Both the position numbers and the translations under genes were made by a program. Below, one piece after another: positions 1 through 8,817 of a stretch of 64,000 nucleotides of DNA; the first letter of the stretch is position 1, and each line of letters begins with the position of its first letter. Under the pieces are notes generated by a model. It saw only the letters and a program-made list of their open reading frames with translations, ran no database searches and was not told the origin of the DNA. The DNA is from Pseudomonadota bacterium (GTDB lineage: Bacteria > Pseudomonadota > Alphaproteobacteria > Rhizobiales > Hyphomicrobiaceae), in assembly GCA_018242215.1 (NCBI GenBank), contig JAFECG010000022.1:248001-312000 (forward strand), read 5' to 3'.

Positions 1-743
1 TTCACGGCTGCGTCGAAGTGCATGAGCGTCAGGGGCGCGGTGAACGCTGCGCAATCGGCCGGCCCGAAATATCGCTGGCGATAAATATCCGATACCGTCG
101 CATCCGGTATCGCTTTCAATTCGGAGAGGAGCCGGTCGCGCGAGCTTGCGTCGAGCGTCTGGCCTTTGAAGCTCGCATAGACGGCAAGCGTGATGCCCTT
201 GTTGGTTGGACCGCCGGGATCGTAGGGATCATTCGAATATCCGCCCTCCATCTCTAGGACGTGCGCCAGCACCTTCGCGAAGATATCTTCGTCGACGATA
301 GCGTCCGCGACATCGGCATCATCTTTCGGCCAGCGGAGGCCAAGGAGACGCGCCTTTTCGAAGCCAGCGACAGCGACCGCATCACCCTGATTGCCGCCGA
401 GAAGATAGAGCTTCTCCCCTGCGTCTCCGAGCACGAAGCCGACGTGTCCCGTCGTCGGATCGTCGCCGCGCGACAGGACGGCGACGGCGCCGATGCGTGG
501 CTCGTCGAGTTTGATGCCCCAGTCGAGATAAGATCGCGCCAGAAGAGAGCCGGTGCCGGACATGCCCGCGCGTTTCAACATCGCGCCGAGGAACGCCGCG
601 CACCACGGCGTTTCGTCGGTTTCCGGATTTTCGTCACCGGCGTCGCGGAAGTAGCGAAGGATCTCCGGCGCGTTTTCCTTGCCCGCGATCTCGCGCACGC
701 CGAATTCGGCCCACGCAGCCTGAAGCCACGCCGGTTGATCCAT
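1..743 (-). CDS. TIGR02594-type peptidase fused to GH108-type lysozyme (partial, runs off the left edge)
   Basis: The open frame reads from an ATG at 743, preceded by AGGAC, to the window edge (247 residues seen, no stop). The N-terminal half resembles the TIGR02594/CHAP-like cysteine peptidase family, with Cys48 in TPWCAAFLGAM and a GHVGF histidine motif. From about residue 160 a second domain starts with E166 in EGGYSNDPYDPGGPTNKGIT, the catalytic signature of glycoside hydrolase 108 lysozymes. Both activities would cut peptidoglycan. It is the last gene of the GTA cluster, so a role in particle release or wall penetration is likely but inferred. The 3' end is outside the window. Confidence 0.8.
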   Translation of the reverse strand, partial: MDQPAWLQAAWAEFGVREIAGKENAPEILRYFRDAGDENPETDETPWCAAFLGAMLKRAGMSGTGSLLARSYLDWGIKLDEPRIGAVAVLSRGDDPTTGHVGFVLGDAGEKLYLLGGNQGDAVAVAGFEKARLLGLRWPKDDADVADAIVDEDIFAKVLAHVLEMEGGYSNDPYDPGGPTNKGITLAVYASFKGQTLDASSRDRLLSELKAIPDATVSDIYRQRYFGPADCAAFTAPLTLMHFDAAV

Positions 744-787
744 TTCATGTCCTCATTTGCTTGCCGACGGCGACTGCCTGACAGCCG

Positions 788-861
788 TCATGCCGAGGGC
801 GGTCGGCATCCGCGGCAATGATATGCATCTGCTGTCGGAGATCCGGGCCTACGCCGGATGA
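788..861. repeat. Intergenic GATCC/GATGAC-type repeat (partial copy)
   Basis: A short imperfect inverted repeat in the gap between the lysozyme fusion and the tail protein gene. It begins with gtcatgccg and ends with gccggatgacg, like the ends of the fuller copies at 10582, 12050 and 16737. Degenerate copy. Confidence 0.4.
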
Positions 862-868
862 CGTTGAA

Positions 869-3800
869 TTAAACCACCGCGGCGCGCGGGGCGCCGCGGC
901 CGAAGAGAAGGTTGGTCTGATAGACGTTGACAGAGATGCTTGCCTGCGGGGTTCCGAAGTCGGCGGTCTGATCGGCGCTGGAATAGGTCACGCTTGGCGA
1001 CGATGATGAGAGCGTTCGTTTCACTGTGCTGCCGTCGAAGATGTCGACTTCATAGGTTTCCCTTTCTTCGCCGAGCGGCACGTCGGGAAGCTCCCAATTG
1101 TCGCCGCCGGATCGGGTGCGGCGAACCCACGACAGCGCCAGATCTCCGGACGTTCGCACGGCCCTGACATGCACGGGCGAAAGTGGACGCAATCCGAGGG
1201 CCTGATATGCGAACGGTTCGGTGACATAAGAAGCGTCGCCGATATCGCGATTGCCGGGGCCATAGCGCCAGTTGAGCGTCAGTTTCTGTTCGCTTTCCTG
1301 CAAAGGAACGCGCGCGACGGCGCCATCGAGCAGGACGAATTGCGCGCCGGCCACGAGCGGATCGGCCATCGCGCTCTCGGTGCCGAACTGACCACGCAGC
1401 AGTCCGCTCAAGCGATACGTTTGCGCATCGACGAGTTCCGCTGTCTGGAACTGGATGATCTCCCAGGCTCCGGTCGCGTTGCGAAGCGCCCCGACATTGG
1501 CGCCTGCCAGCATCGAGACGAGATCGACCGACGCCAGCGAACCATTGGTCAGCCGCACGCGAACAGCGGAACCGCGATCGAGACGCCCTTCGGGGCCCAC
1601 GGAAAGATCGTCGAGTGTCAGGCCAAGCGTTGCGGGCGCACTAGCGATCGTCTTGAGCTGATAGCCGGTCTCCTGCGGCGATACAAAGATCGCGACGCTG
1701 CCCGGCCACGGCTTCTGCATCGCGGCGGCAAAGCCCGACTGGGCGTCATAGCTCGCGTTCCATTGCGGCAAGTCCATCAGCGCGACGGCAGGTGAGCCGA
1801 CTTGCACAGGAGGTGGCTCCTGGGCGACGCGCGGCGAAACGTCGATCTGATCGTAGACATTCGGATCGATGCTCAACGCCTGGATATCGCGCACGCCGTG
1901 CTCTGAGACGTCGGTCAAACGCAGCAGGCGATTCCGGCCCGCGATGTTCGCAGACACGATATCGCCGGGCTCGAGCGCCAGAGAAGACGGCGGCAGCTTG
2001 AACGTCGCGGATTCCCGCGTCGCCCACGTTTCGTAAAGCCAGCTTTCGACGATCGATCCGGCGAGGCCATCGTCGAGCACGATCGGGAGATCGGCTTCGG
2101 CGTCGCGGCCGCTGGCTCCCGTCAAGCGCCGCGCTTCGGCGACGGCTTGCGGATAATCATCTAGGCTCGAAATATAACGGACCTTCGCGGACGCAGGCAG
2201 ATCGGTTTCCTGCGCACGCGTCAGCTCATAAAGCGCATCGCCCGCATTTTCCTCAACGAGGTTGTCAGCGCCGATCGACATCGAAGGGTCGGCACGGCCG
2301 CGATGGCGAAAGACGATCTTGCCGCTGCTTTCGATGCTGTCGAAGAAATAGGCGAGTTCGAGCGGCTGGATCGCGTCGCGCGCAGCCATCGTCCGGTCGA
2401 TAACGTAGCCCGGAACGGTTCCCGTCAGGCCGGACGCATCAAACTCGGTGAAACCCTGCTCGGTCAGAATGCCGGACACGACCTCATCAAGCGCGGCGCC
2501 GCCGAGGCGACCGTTGATCCAATGACCATGCTGCCAATTCGCGCTGTCGCCCCAGTAGGTGGTCGCATCAGGGAAGGCCGGATAGGGCCGTGCGTCCCAG
2601 CAGTAGACGTGGATGTGATCGAGATCGACCATCCTCACGCCGGTTACCGACGATATTGGATTGATGTCTGTGATGTAGCCGGGCTTCGTCCAATCAAAGG
2701 CGTCGCGCAGCGCCTGACGATGGCGTGCCTGCATCAGGTCATCGCGGAAGCCGCGAGAATAATAGGGGAAGGCCGACTCCGAGCTTTTCGGATCGACGAA
2801 CACGTTCGGCTGGTTCGCGCCCTTATCAACGGCGGGGCAGCCGATCTCCATGAACCAAAACGGCTTCGATTGCGGCACCCATGCCGTCGGCGTTCCGCTC
2901 TCGACGCCGCCGGGCCGGTTGAAATGCGCGTTGCTCCACCAGGACAGAATATCCTTGTAGCGGAACACCCACGGTTTGCCGCTACCGTCCGTAATCGGCG
3001 TGCGGACTTGCGCATCGCGATCAGCGTCGGAGGCATAATACCAGTCGAAGCCCTCGCCGCCGTTGACGTTCGATCGCAAATAGGCCGGATCGTAGATCGA
3101 TGCGGCTCCCGCGACGGCGTCGAGGTGGTCGCGGCCGTCACGCCAGTCTGCAAGTGGCCAATAGACATCGATGCCGATCGCGTCGATGTTCGCGGACGAC
3201 CAAAGCGGATCGAGATGGAAATAGACATCGCCTGAGCCGTCCGCCGGCTGATGGCCGAAATATTCGCTCCAATCGGCGGCATAGAGGACTTTCGTTTCCG
3301 ATCCGAGAACGGATTTCACGTCGGCAGCCAGCGCAACGAGTGCGCTGACGAACGGATATGTATCTGCCGCCGAACGCACCCATGTCAGGCCGCGCAATTC
3401 GGTTCCGATGACAAACGCATCGACGCCGCCTGCGGCTTTCGCGAGAAACGCCTGATGCAGGACCATGCGCCGGTACGACCATTCTTCCGGACCGGAATAA
3501 TGCACGCTGGTGGCGGACAGCGAGAAATCGGCGGGCGCGGCTGTGCCGACGAATGCCGCGATCTGGCTCGCGGCAGCACCGGTCTTGTCCGGCGTTTCCG
3601 GTTGGCCCGGCGCCGGGTGACAGGTGATGCGCCCGCGCCAGGGATAAACGGGTTGGCGGTCTCCGCCAAAGGGATTGGGAAGCGTGTTTCCAGTCGGAAC
3701 GTCCATCAAAATGAAAGGCGTCAGCGTGACATCGAGGCCCCGCGTCTTCATATCCTCGATCGCGGCGACGACGGTCTGGTCGGAGGGCGTACCGCCGTAA

Positions 3801-4819
3801 GCGGCGCCGCCATCGCGTGTCGAGATGAGATAAGCGCTGTCACGCGTCGTGCTTGCGACGGACCAGGTAAGCGGTGCCGTCGATTTGTGACGCGTCTCGA
3901 CGCCCGGTCTTATCTGGCATTCTCCTGCGCGAAGATCCGTTCCGAACCAACTGACAATCAGCGAGACCGACTTCGCATTCGGAAGCGAAGATTCCAGTTG
4001 ATCGAGCGCGACCTGCCAGTCGGTGGGGCCGATGATCTGATGCACGTTCTCCGATTGCGAGACGCCATCGTCGAACGTCTGATGAACTTGCTCCGTGGCA
4101 TAAACGAACTCGCCAGAGCCCGGGATCAGCACGACGCCGCGCACGTCGTTGTCCGCATCCGAGACGCTGCGATAGACCTCGAACGAGAGCTGCGGCACGC
4201 GGTTGCCATAGTCTGCGAGCGGGAAATGCTCGAAGACGACGTAGGCGACGCCGCGATAGGCGGGCGCGTTGTCGGCTCCGTCGCGCGCAACGATCAGGCT
4301 ATCAGCGGCTTGCGTCTCGGTGCCCGTATGCAAGCGGAATGTCGTCCGTGCGAGATCGATCTCCTGCTCGTCAGCCCAGATGCGTCCAACGCGCGTCACG
4401 GCGCCTTCGCACAGCGCGACGGCGAAGTTTGCATAATAGTTGTATTGCGTGACGCGTGCCTTGTTTCCGTTCGAGCTGCCCTTCCCGCCACCGACCGCTT
4501 CCGTCGTCGTAACGACTTCCTCTTCGAGATCGGTCGCCCAGATGATCTGACCTCCGACACGCGTGCGGCCGTATATTCTGGGCAGCGGCGCACCTTCAGT
4601 CGATGCTGTGATGCGTAGATCGGACAAGCGCGGACCATCGACTGCGCGGGTCTGGCCGGACGGTGCGAAGAGGACGCTGTCGACGTAGGCTCCGGCGAAG
4701 GCGCCGACCTGTGATCCGATCGTCGCGCCGGAGAGGGAAATTCCGAGCACACCGAGGCCGGCGGGCAGCGCGCTGCTGCCGACTGCCGCCCCGACGGCGG
4801 CAAGAGCGAGTGTGGCCAT
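869..4819 (-). CDS. GTA host-specificity/tail protein (orfg15-like, GTA TIM-barrel domain)
   Basis: A protein of 1316 residues, the usual size of the largest GTA tail protein. A glycine- and alanine-rich N-terminus (residues 1-50) leads into a tail-hub region. A GTA TIM-barrel-like domain lies roughly between residues 400 and 720 (around LTPFILMDVPTGN and WFMEIGCPAVD), followed by a phage-tail-type C-terminal half. In RcGTA this protein sits at the tail tip and contributes to receptor recognition. It lies directly downstream of the NlpC/P60 gene, as in other alphaproteobacterial GTAs. The frame is intact, with no frameshift. Family assignment is strong; the receptor is unknown. Confidence 0.92.
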   Translation of the reverse strand: MATLALAAVGAAVGSSALPAGLGVLGISLSGATIGSQVGAFAGAYVDSVLFAPSGQTRAVDGPRLSDLRITASTEGAPLPRIYGRTRVGGQIIWATDLEEEVVTTTEAVGGGKGSSNGNKARVTQYNYYANFAVALCEGAVTRVGRIWADEQEIDLARTTFRLHTGTETQAADSLIVARDGADNAPAYRGVAYVVFEHFPLADYGNRVPQLSFEVYRSVSDADNDVRGVVLIPGSGEFVYATEQVHQTFDDGVSQSENVHQIIGPTDWQVALDQLESSLPNAKSVSLIVSWFGTDLRAGECQIRPGVETRHKSTAPLTWSVASTTRDSAYLISTRDGGAAYGGTPSDQTVVAAIEDMKTRGLDVTLTPFILMDVPTGNTLPNPFGGDRQPVYPWRGRITCHPAPGQPETPDKTGAAASQIAAFVGTAAPADFSLSATSVHYSGPEEWSYRRMVLHQAFLAKAAGGVDAFVIGTELRGLTWVRSAADTYPFVSALVALAADVKSVLGSETKVLYAADWSEYFGHQPADGSGDVYFHLDPLWSSANIDAIGIDVYWPLADWRDGRDHLDAVAGAASIYDPAYLRSNVNGGEGFDWYYASDADRDAQVRTPITDGSGKPWVFRYKDILSWWSNAHFNRPGGVESGTPTAWVPQSKPFWFMEIGCPAVDKGANQPNVFVDPKSSESAFPYYSRGFRDDLMQARHRQALRDAFDWTKPGYITDINPISSVTGVRMVDLDHIHVYCWDARPYPAFPDATTYWGDSANWQHGHWINGRLGGAALDEVVSGILTEQGFTEFDASGLTGTVPGYVIDRTMAARDAIQPLELAYFFDSIESSGKIVFRHRGRADPSMSIGADNLVEENAGDALYELTRAQETDLPASAKVRYISSLDDYPQAVAEARRLTGASGRDAEADLPIVLDDGLAGSIVESWLYETWATRESATFKLPPSSLALEPGDIVSANIAGRNRLLRLTDVSEHGVRDIQALSIDPNVYDQIDVSPRVAQEPPPVQVGSPAVALMDLPQWNASYDAQSGFAAAMQKPWPGSVAIFVSPQETGYQLKTIASAPATLGLTLDDLSVGPEGRLDRGSAVRVRLTNGSLASVDLVSMLAGANVGALRNATGAWEIIQFQTAELVDAQTYRLSGLLRGQFGTESAMADPLVAGAQFVLLDGAVARVPLQESEQKLTLNWRYGPGNRDIGDASYVTEPFAYQALGLRPLSPVHVRAVRTSGDLALSWVRRTRSGGDNWELPDVPLGEERETYEVDIFDGSTVKRTLSSSSPSVTYSSADQTADFGTPQASISVNVYQTNLLFGRGAPRAAVV

Positions 4820-4906
4820 GTCGGTATCTTTCTTTCGCTATTGCCGAGGCGGGGCCGCGCTCATCACGCACAGCAATCCCCTCCCCGCGAAGTGGGCCCC
4901 GTCCTT

Positions 4907-4967
4907 GTCACGCTGGATCCCCGGCCGTCGACGTGGCGGTGCCGCGCTCGGCCGAGGATGACGGTGA
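4907..4967. repeat. GATCC/GATGAC repeat copy overlapping the 3' end of the NlpC/P60 gene
   Basis: Contains cgctggatccccgg and ends in cgaggatgac, matching half of the longer repeats at 10582 and 16737. It supplies the last 20 or so codons of the adjacent peptidase gene, so that protein tail is repeat-derived. Confidence 0.6.
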
Positions 4968-5399
4968 GACACCGGGAAATTGGAATGCACCGGCGATGCG
5001 GCGACGCCACCAATTGGTGAGCGGGACTTCGCTGACCGGTGCGCCTTCGATGGCATGAAGCATCGTCGAGGCCGATGTCAGGATGGCTGCGTGCTTCGCG
5101 ACCAAGCCTGCACGGAGGCGAAACACGAGAACGTCTCCGGCGCCGAGAGAAGACAGGGGTATCGGAACGAGATGGCGCGTCGCCGCTTCAAGCATCGCTT
5201 CGTGGCGGCTCGCCTCCGCCCAATCGCGGCTGTAGGACGGCGGTGCCTCGGCATCCTCACCATAAAGTTCCCGCCAGACGCCGCGGACGAGTCCAAGGCA
5301 GTCGGTGCCGACGCCGCAAAGGCTCGCCTGATGATGGTACGGCGTGCCGATCCAACGGCGCGCGGTAATGACGATGCCGTCTCGGTTTAGAGTCTTCAT
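4908..5399 (-). CDS. GTA NlpC/P60 peptidase (orfg14-like)
   Basis: A 163-residue cell-wall peptidase. Cys34 in GVGTDCLGLVRG is the expected nucleophile and the histidine in VAKHAAILT the second catalytic residue. In GTAs this enzyme is thought to open peptidoglycan during DNA entry. The catalytic domain covers about residues 5-142. The last 20 residues (VSPSSSAERGTATSTAGDPA) are encoded by a dispersed repeat and probably replace the ancestral terminus. It sits between the DUF2163 gene and the large tail protein gene, the conserved GTA order. Confidence 0.92.
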   Translation of the reverse strand: MKTLNRDGIVITARRWIGTPYHHQASLCGVGTDCLGLVRGVWRELYGEDAEAPPSYSRDWAEASRHEAMLEAATRHLVPIPLSSLGAGDVLVFRLRAGLVAKHAAILTSASTMLHAIEGAPVSEVPLTNWWRRRIAGAFQFPGVSPSSSAERGTATSTAGDPA

Positions 5400-5434
5400 A
5401 CTGTCTTCCGGCGAGGAATGTGGGCTCGCAATCG

Positions 5435-5463
5435 TGTCATCGTCGGGCTCGTCCCGAGGATGA
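5435..5463. repeat. Short GATGAC-type inverted repeat
   Basis: A 29-base copy, gtcatcgtcgggctcgtc followed by ccgaggatgac, in the gap between the NlpC/P60 and DUF2163 genes. The ends pair as gtcatc/gatgac. Probably a minimal copy of the same repeat family. Confidence 0.5.
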
Positions 5464-5480
5464 CATGGGCGAATATCATC

Positions 5481-6341
5481 TCAGCTTGCGCGGCCGATCT
5501 TGGTCAGGAACTCGTTGCCCGGGATCGCCGGGAAGCCGCGAAAGTTCAGAACGTTCACAAAGCGCACCTTGCAGGTTTCGAAACGCTTGTCGCACCCTGC
5601 CGTAACGATGAATGTGTCGCCGTTCGCGGGCGGACCTTCCGCTTCCGTCCAAAGCTCAATCTCGACGGATGTCGCAAGCTTCGTGTGCGCTTTGATCTCG
5701 ATCTTCAGTCCAGACGACGCGCCTGAGGTGAACGTGAAAAGCCCGCGCGAAAAAAAACGGGTTTCGAACGCGTCGATACCGGCCACGGTGAAGCGGCGCG
5801 CGGAAAGTGCTGACACGATCGCGCCGGTTCCGCGGAACGCCGTTGAGGTCAGATCGATCGTGCAGCGCGCATCGCCCAGGTCGGCATCGCATGTCTGCTG
5901 CAGAAGCCGGCCGCGCGGCTGCTGCAGATAATGGGCGAGGCCCCGCAACTCAGCCGTGAACGACGCGCCCGTCCGCCGCACTTCGCCGATGCTGCCCGAT
6001 CGCATCAGCACGCGCTGGCTTGGGTCGGACCAGTTGACGCGATAGATCGCGATGCGCGCGTCGTCGTAGCGGCCGGCGGCGAGATCGTCCTCAGTCAACG
6101 TCGCCGACGACAATGCGCCCGTTACTTCGAGGTTGTCGACGGAGAGGCCAAGGCCGTCGGTGATGTCGCTCGCGGTGAACCCGCTCGCTGCCTCGTAGGT
6201 CGTTCCGTCGAATGCCATGGCATTGTCGTGGTCGGTGAAGCCCATGACGGTGCCGTCGCGGCGTTCGACGCGCCAGCACCAGCAGAGCGTCGTCGCGCCC
6301 GATGCCAGATGCGCTGCAAATTCCGGCGAGAGTGCCTTCAT
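5481..6341 (-). CDS. GTA DUF2163 tail protein (orfg13-like)
   Basis: A protein of 286 residues from MKALSPEFAAHL. Its ATG overlaps the stop of the upstream gene as ATGA, indicating translational coupling, so the longer upstream extension of the frame is rejected. The N-terminal half (residues 1-165) is the DUF2163 domain and the C-terminal part carries the usual cysteines (CDADLGDARC, CDKRFETCKV). In RcGTA this is a tail hub component. Order and length match the family. Confidence 0.9.
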   Translation of the reverse strand: MKALSPEFAAHLASGATTLCWCWRVERRDGTVMGFTDHDNAMAFDGTTYEAASGFTASDITDGLGLSVDNLEVTGALSSATLTEDDLAAGRYDDARIAIYRVNWSDPSQRVLMRSGSIGEVRRTGASFTAELRGLAHYLQQPRGRLLQQTCDADLGDARCTIDLTSTAFRGTGAIVSALSARRFTVAGIDAFETRFFSRGLFTFTSGASSGLKIEIKAHTKLATSVEIELWTEAEGPPANGDTFIVTAGCDKRFETCKVRFVNVLNFRGFPAIPGNEFLTKIGRAS

Positions 6342-6976
6342 AGCCGAACCTCGACGATCGGAATGTTCGGGATGGCGCCTGACGTGAAACCGGAAAGGTT
6401 GATCTCGAGCTTGTCGGTATCGAAGCGGACGGGAACGTCGAATTCGAAGCCTGCGGTAATGCTTTGGCCGTCGGCTGGAACGTGGCCTGCCAAAAACGTC
6501 ACAACTCCCGTCGCGGGATCGACGGCATAGTCCGTTCCCTCCGTTTGCGCCGTACCGGCGACAGCGATGTTGATCGTTCCCGTGACGGGCTTCTTGATAT
6601 CGCGCGTCCACGGCGCGAACGCGTTCCCGTAGACCTTCTGCAATTGGAACGTCGCCAATGTGCCATTGCCGCTGCCAAGCATCTGATCGAGCGCGCCCGG
6701 CATTGCATTGGGTGGACAGGATTTCCAGTCCATCGGATCGCGCCAGCGAAAGGCGTGCAGCCGGCCGCGACGCTCTTCGAAGAACGCGATGATCTGGTGC
6801 AGGTCGTCGAGCGACTTGACGCCGTAGCCGGCGTTGTAGCTGCGGCGGCTGTCGGCCCAGCGGCTGTTGCGCTCTTCGTATCCCGAGCCGAGCACAACGA
6901 CGTCGGTGCGCCGCTCCGGGCCGCCCTGGGCGTTGCGCGAGATCGCCGTCGGAAATCGGACGTCGTGGAAGGACAT
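6338..6976 (-). CDS. GTA DUF2460 distal tail protein (orfg12-like)
   Basis: A 212-residue protein starting MSFHDVRFPTAISRNAQGG, the typical N-terminus of DUF2460/TIGR02217 proteins. The motif FFEERRGRLHAFRWRDPMDW is diagnostic. An open extension upstream to 7027 is repeat DNA and was not used. It acts as a distal tail/baseplate ring in RcGTA. The stop overlaps the start of the DUF2163 gene by four bases. Confidence 0.92.
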   Translation of the reverse strand: MSFHDVRFPTAISRNAQGGPERRTDVVVLGSGYEERNSRWADSRRSYNAGYGVKSLDDLHQIIAFFEERRGRLHAFRWRDPMDWKSCPPNAMPGALDQMLGSGNGTLATFQLQKVYGNAFAPWTRDIKKPVTGTINIAVAGTAQTEGTDYAVDPATGVVTFLAGHVPADGQSITAGFEFDVPVRFDTDKLEINLSGFTSGAIPNIPIVEVRL

Positions 6977-7007
6977 GATACGTTTTGCTCGGCGGTTTGA
7001 AAAAACG

Positions 7008-7068
7008 ACGTCATCCTCGAACGGCATCGCCGGGGCTCTGCTCTGCCGTGCTCGGCCGAGGATGACGA
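7008..7068. repeat. GATCC/GATGAC repeat copy between tail genes
   Basis: Begins cgtcatcctcgaacgg and ends cgaggatgacg, so the ends form an inverted repeat. It fills the whole gap between the tape-measure-like gene and the DUF2460 gene. Confidence 0.6.
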
Positions 7069-7075
7069 AGTGGCT

Positions 7076-7666
7076 CTAAAGATTGCGTTGTCCGGCGGCG
7101 GCCGCGCGGGCGATCATCGCGGCGACTTGCGACTGCGAGCGGTTGAAACTCTGCACATCCGGCGTCGAGATGTTGATCGTAATCGGCTGGCCGCCGCCTC
7201 CGCTCATCGCGACGCCGAGACGGCCGTCTGATCCGCGCGTCAACGGCATGATGGCTTCGGGACCTTTCTCGCCGGCAAGGCCCATTGCGCCACCCGCGAG
7301 CGGAAACGAGATCGGACTTGCGATCACGCCGCCACTCGCGAACGGCACCGGAGTCCCCTGCTGGATGACGCCGCCGTTGGCAAAAGGCAACGCGCCACCG
7401 ATCACATTCTGGAACACCGACGCCAACCCAGTCGTCAGCGGCTGCAGGGCCGTCTTCAAAGCGAGATTCGAGATATTGAGCGCCAGCGACTTGAAGACGT
7501 CGCCGACGTTTTTGCCTTTGACGGCGATGTCGTCGAAGGCGGATACGAGTGTCGTGGAGAACTGCCGCCCGAGGCGCGTCGTCGAGGTCAATGCGGTCTG
7601 CAAATCGCTCGTGTCGGCGGTGAGCTTCACGCTCCAGGTTTCGATCGGTTCATCTGTCGTCGCCAT
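7076..7666 (-). CDS. GTA tail tape-measure-like protein (orfg11-like)
   Basis: A 196-residue protein, short as expected for the very short GTA tail rather than a long phage tail. Residues 1-90 look helical (TRLGRQFSTTLVSAFDDIAVKG), followed by a glycine-rich stretch with repeated FANGGV and FASGGV motifs and EKGPEAIMPL, hallmarks of tape-measure C-termini. The start ATG lies inside the end of the upstream small gene, so the two are coupled. Confidence 0.88.
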   Translation of the reverse strand: MATTDEPIETWSVKLTADTSDLQTALTSTTRLGRQFSTTLVSAFDDIAVKGKNVGDVFKSLALNISNLALKTALQPLTTGLASVFQNVIGGALPFANGGVIQQGTPVPFASGGVIASPISFPLAGGAMGLAGEKGPEAIMPLTRGSDGRLGVAMSGGGGQPITINISTPDVQSFNRSQSQVAAMIARAAAAGQRNL

Positions 7667-7844
7667 CGTCTCTCTCTTTGTCCGGGAAGCGCTGCATCAG
7701 AGCATGAAGATCGCAGCGGGTGAGGCTTTCGCCTTCCGCGAAATTTCCGAAGCGGCCGACGAGCGCGGCCTGCAGCTCGCGCGGTGTCAGGGACCAGAAG
7801 ACATGGGGTGCCAGGCCAAGCGCGCCGATGCCGAGTTCCATCAC
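7650..7844 (-). CDS. GTA tail assembly chaperone-like small protein (orfg10.1/TIGR02216-like)
   Basis: About 64 residues containing GLAPHVFWSLTPRELQAAL, the conserved core of the small rcc01693/TIGR02216 family. The frame begins where the orfg10-like stop lies (GTGATGG), so translation is coupled; GTG 7844 or the ATG three bases on could be the start. It overlaps the next gene by 17 bases. Likely a tail assembly chaperone with orfg10. Confidence 0.85.
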   Translation of the reverse strand: MMELGIGALGLAPHVFWSLTPRELQAALVGRFGNFAEGESLTRCDLHALMQRFPDKERDDGDDR

Positions 7845-8209
7845 GCGCGCCCAGCGAAAGGGTCGGGCGCGGTGCTCTCCCCTCCTTCGCTCGATTTACC
7901 GGCGCCGCCGAACGTCGCGCTCAGAAGCCGCGCGACGATGTCGACATAGCCCGCGGCACCATCCTCGGCTTGCATCGCGTTGACGTCGTCTTCGCTGATC
8001 GCGCATCCGGCCCACCGAAGGCCAGCCGCGATGATCTTCGTGCAATCGCGCGCCGAGAGGCGACCCTTTTCGAAGCGCGCGGCGAGCGCCAACATGTCGT
8101 CATCGCCGAATGCGCTTTCGAGTTCGGCGAGCGCGCCGAGCGTCAGAACGAGCCGGTAGCTCCGACCGTCGAGCGTCGCTTCGATCTCGCCACGGTGCTT
8201 GTTGAGCAT
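7841..8209 (-). CDS. GTA gp10-like tail assembly protein
   Basis: A 122-residue protein from MLNKHRGEIEATLDGRSYRLVLTLGALAELE, the typical start of the family named gene transfer agent family protein, or GTA gp10. The longer frame to 8263 was rejected because it reads into a palindromic repeat. It is followed by overlapping orfg10.1 and orfg11 homologues. Confidence 0.9.
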   Translation of the reverse strand: MLNKHRGEIEATLDGRSYRLVLTLGALAELESAFGDDDMLALAARFEKGRLSARDCTKIIAAGLRWAGCAISEDDVNAMQAEDGAAGYVDIVARLLSATFGGAGKSSEGGESTAPDPFAGRA

Positions 8210-8228
8210 GAGTTGACCCTTTCGTTGG

Positions 8229-8267
8229 CGCGTTGCGACTCCGCTGCGCGGAGCCGGCCGCAACGCG
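8229..8267. repeat. Palindromic element copy A (intergenic)
   Basis: Outer arms cgcgttgcg and cgcaacgcg enclose an inner hairpin gactccgc-tgc-gcggagcc. It lies between the gp10-like and major tail protein genes. Confidence 0.8.
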
Positions 8268-8278
8268 CGGGGCTGCTG

Positions 8279-8692
8279 CTAAACCGCCGCGAACGCCAGC
8301 TCGCCCGCGCTTTCGAGCGAGATGTCGAACGTCATCTCAGCGTCGTGGCGGCCGGAGAATTCGAGTGAGGTGATCTGGAAGGCGCCCTGCATCGTGCCGA
8401 AGTCGGGCAGGATCACCTGCCAGTCGCGCACCGTGCCGTTGAAGGCGTAGTCGCGGATCGTCGTATCCGACGCGCCATCCTTGAAGACGCCCGAGCCGGT
8501 GATGCGCGCGGACTTGACGCCTGCGCCCGTCAGAAGCTCGCGCCACTGGCCGGCGCTTTCGGTATTGGTGATCTCAACTGTCTCGGCGCTGATCGACAGT
8601 CCGCGTGCCCGAAGGCCTGCGACCGTCGTGAAGACGCCCTCGCCTGTGGTATCGACCTTCAGGAGAAGGTCCTTGCCTTTCTGTGCTGCCAT
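8279..8692 (-). CDS. GTA major tail protein (orfg9-like, TIGR02126)
   Basis: A 137-residue protein starting MAAQKGKDLLLKVD, the characteristic N-terminus of the GTA/phage major tail protein family. ETVEITNTESAGQWRELLTGAGVKSARITG is also typical. It polymerises to form the tail tube. Upstream in-frame codons derive from repeat DNA, so the inner ATG is preferred. The ribosome binding site is weak (AGAG). Palindromic elements flank it on both sides. Confidence 0.92.
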   Translation of the reverse strand: MAAQKGKDLLLKVDTTGEGVFTTVAGLRARGLSISAETVEITNTESAGQWRELLTGAGVKSARITGSGVFKDGASDTTIRDYAFNGTVRDWQVILPDFGTMQGAFQITSLEFSGRHDAEMTFDISLESAGELAFAAV

Positions 8693-8712
8693 TGGAGGTG
8701 TCTCTTTTGTTT

Positions 8713-8753
8713 GCGCGTAGCGACTCCCCTCCGGGGAGCCGGCCGCAACGCGC
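8713..8753. repeat. Palindromic element copy B (intergenic)
   Basis: Arms gcgcgtagcg and cgcaacgcgc around an inner hairpin ctcccctccggggag. Same family as copy A, with a compensated inner stem, in the gap upstream of the major tail protein gene. Confidence 0.75.
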
Positions 8754-8783
8754 GGGGCTTGCTGCTTCTTTCTTGGGTTTAGC

Positions 8784-8813
8784 CATCCTCGAAGGGACGA
8801 GCCCGAGGATGAC
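8784..8813. repeat. Short GATGAC-type inverted repeat
   Basis: ccatcctcgaagggacgag followed by cccgaggatgac; a minimal copy of the dispersed family, located just downstream of the orfg8-like stop. Confidence 0.5.
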
Positions 8814-8817
8814 AACT

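Noticed and set aside
2303..4618. Long open frames on the plus strand opposite the large tail protein gene
   Set aside because: They are antisense shadows of a clear, well-conserved minus-strand gene in GC-rich DNA and show no domain.
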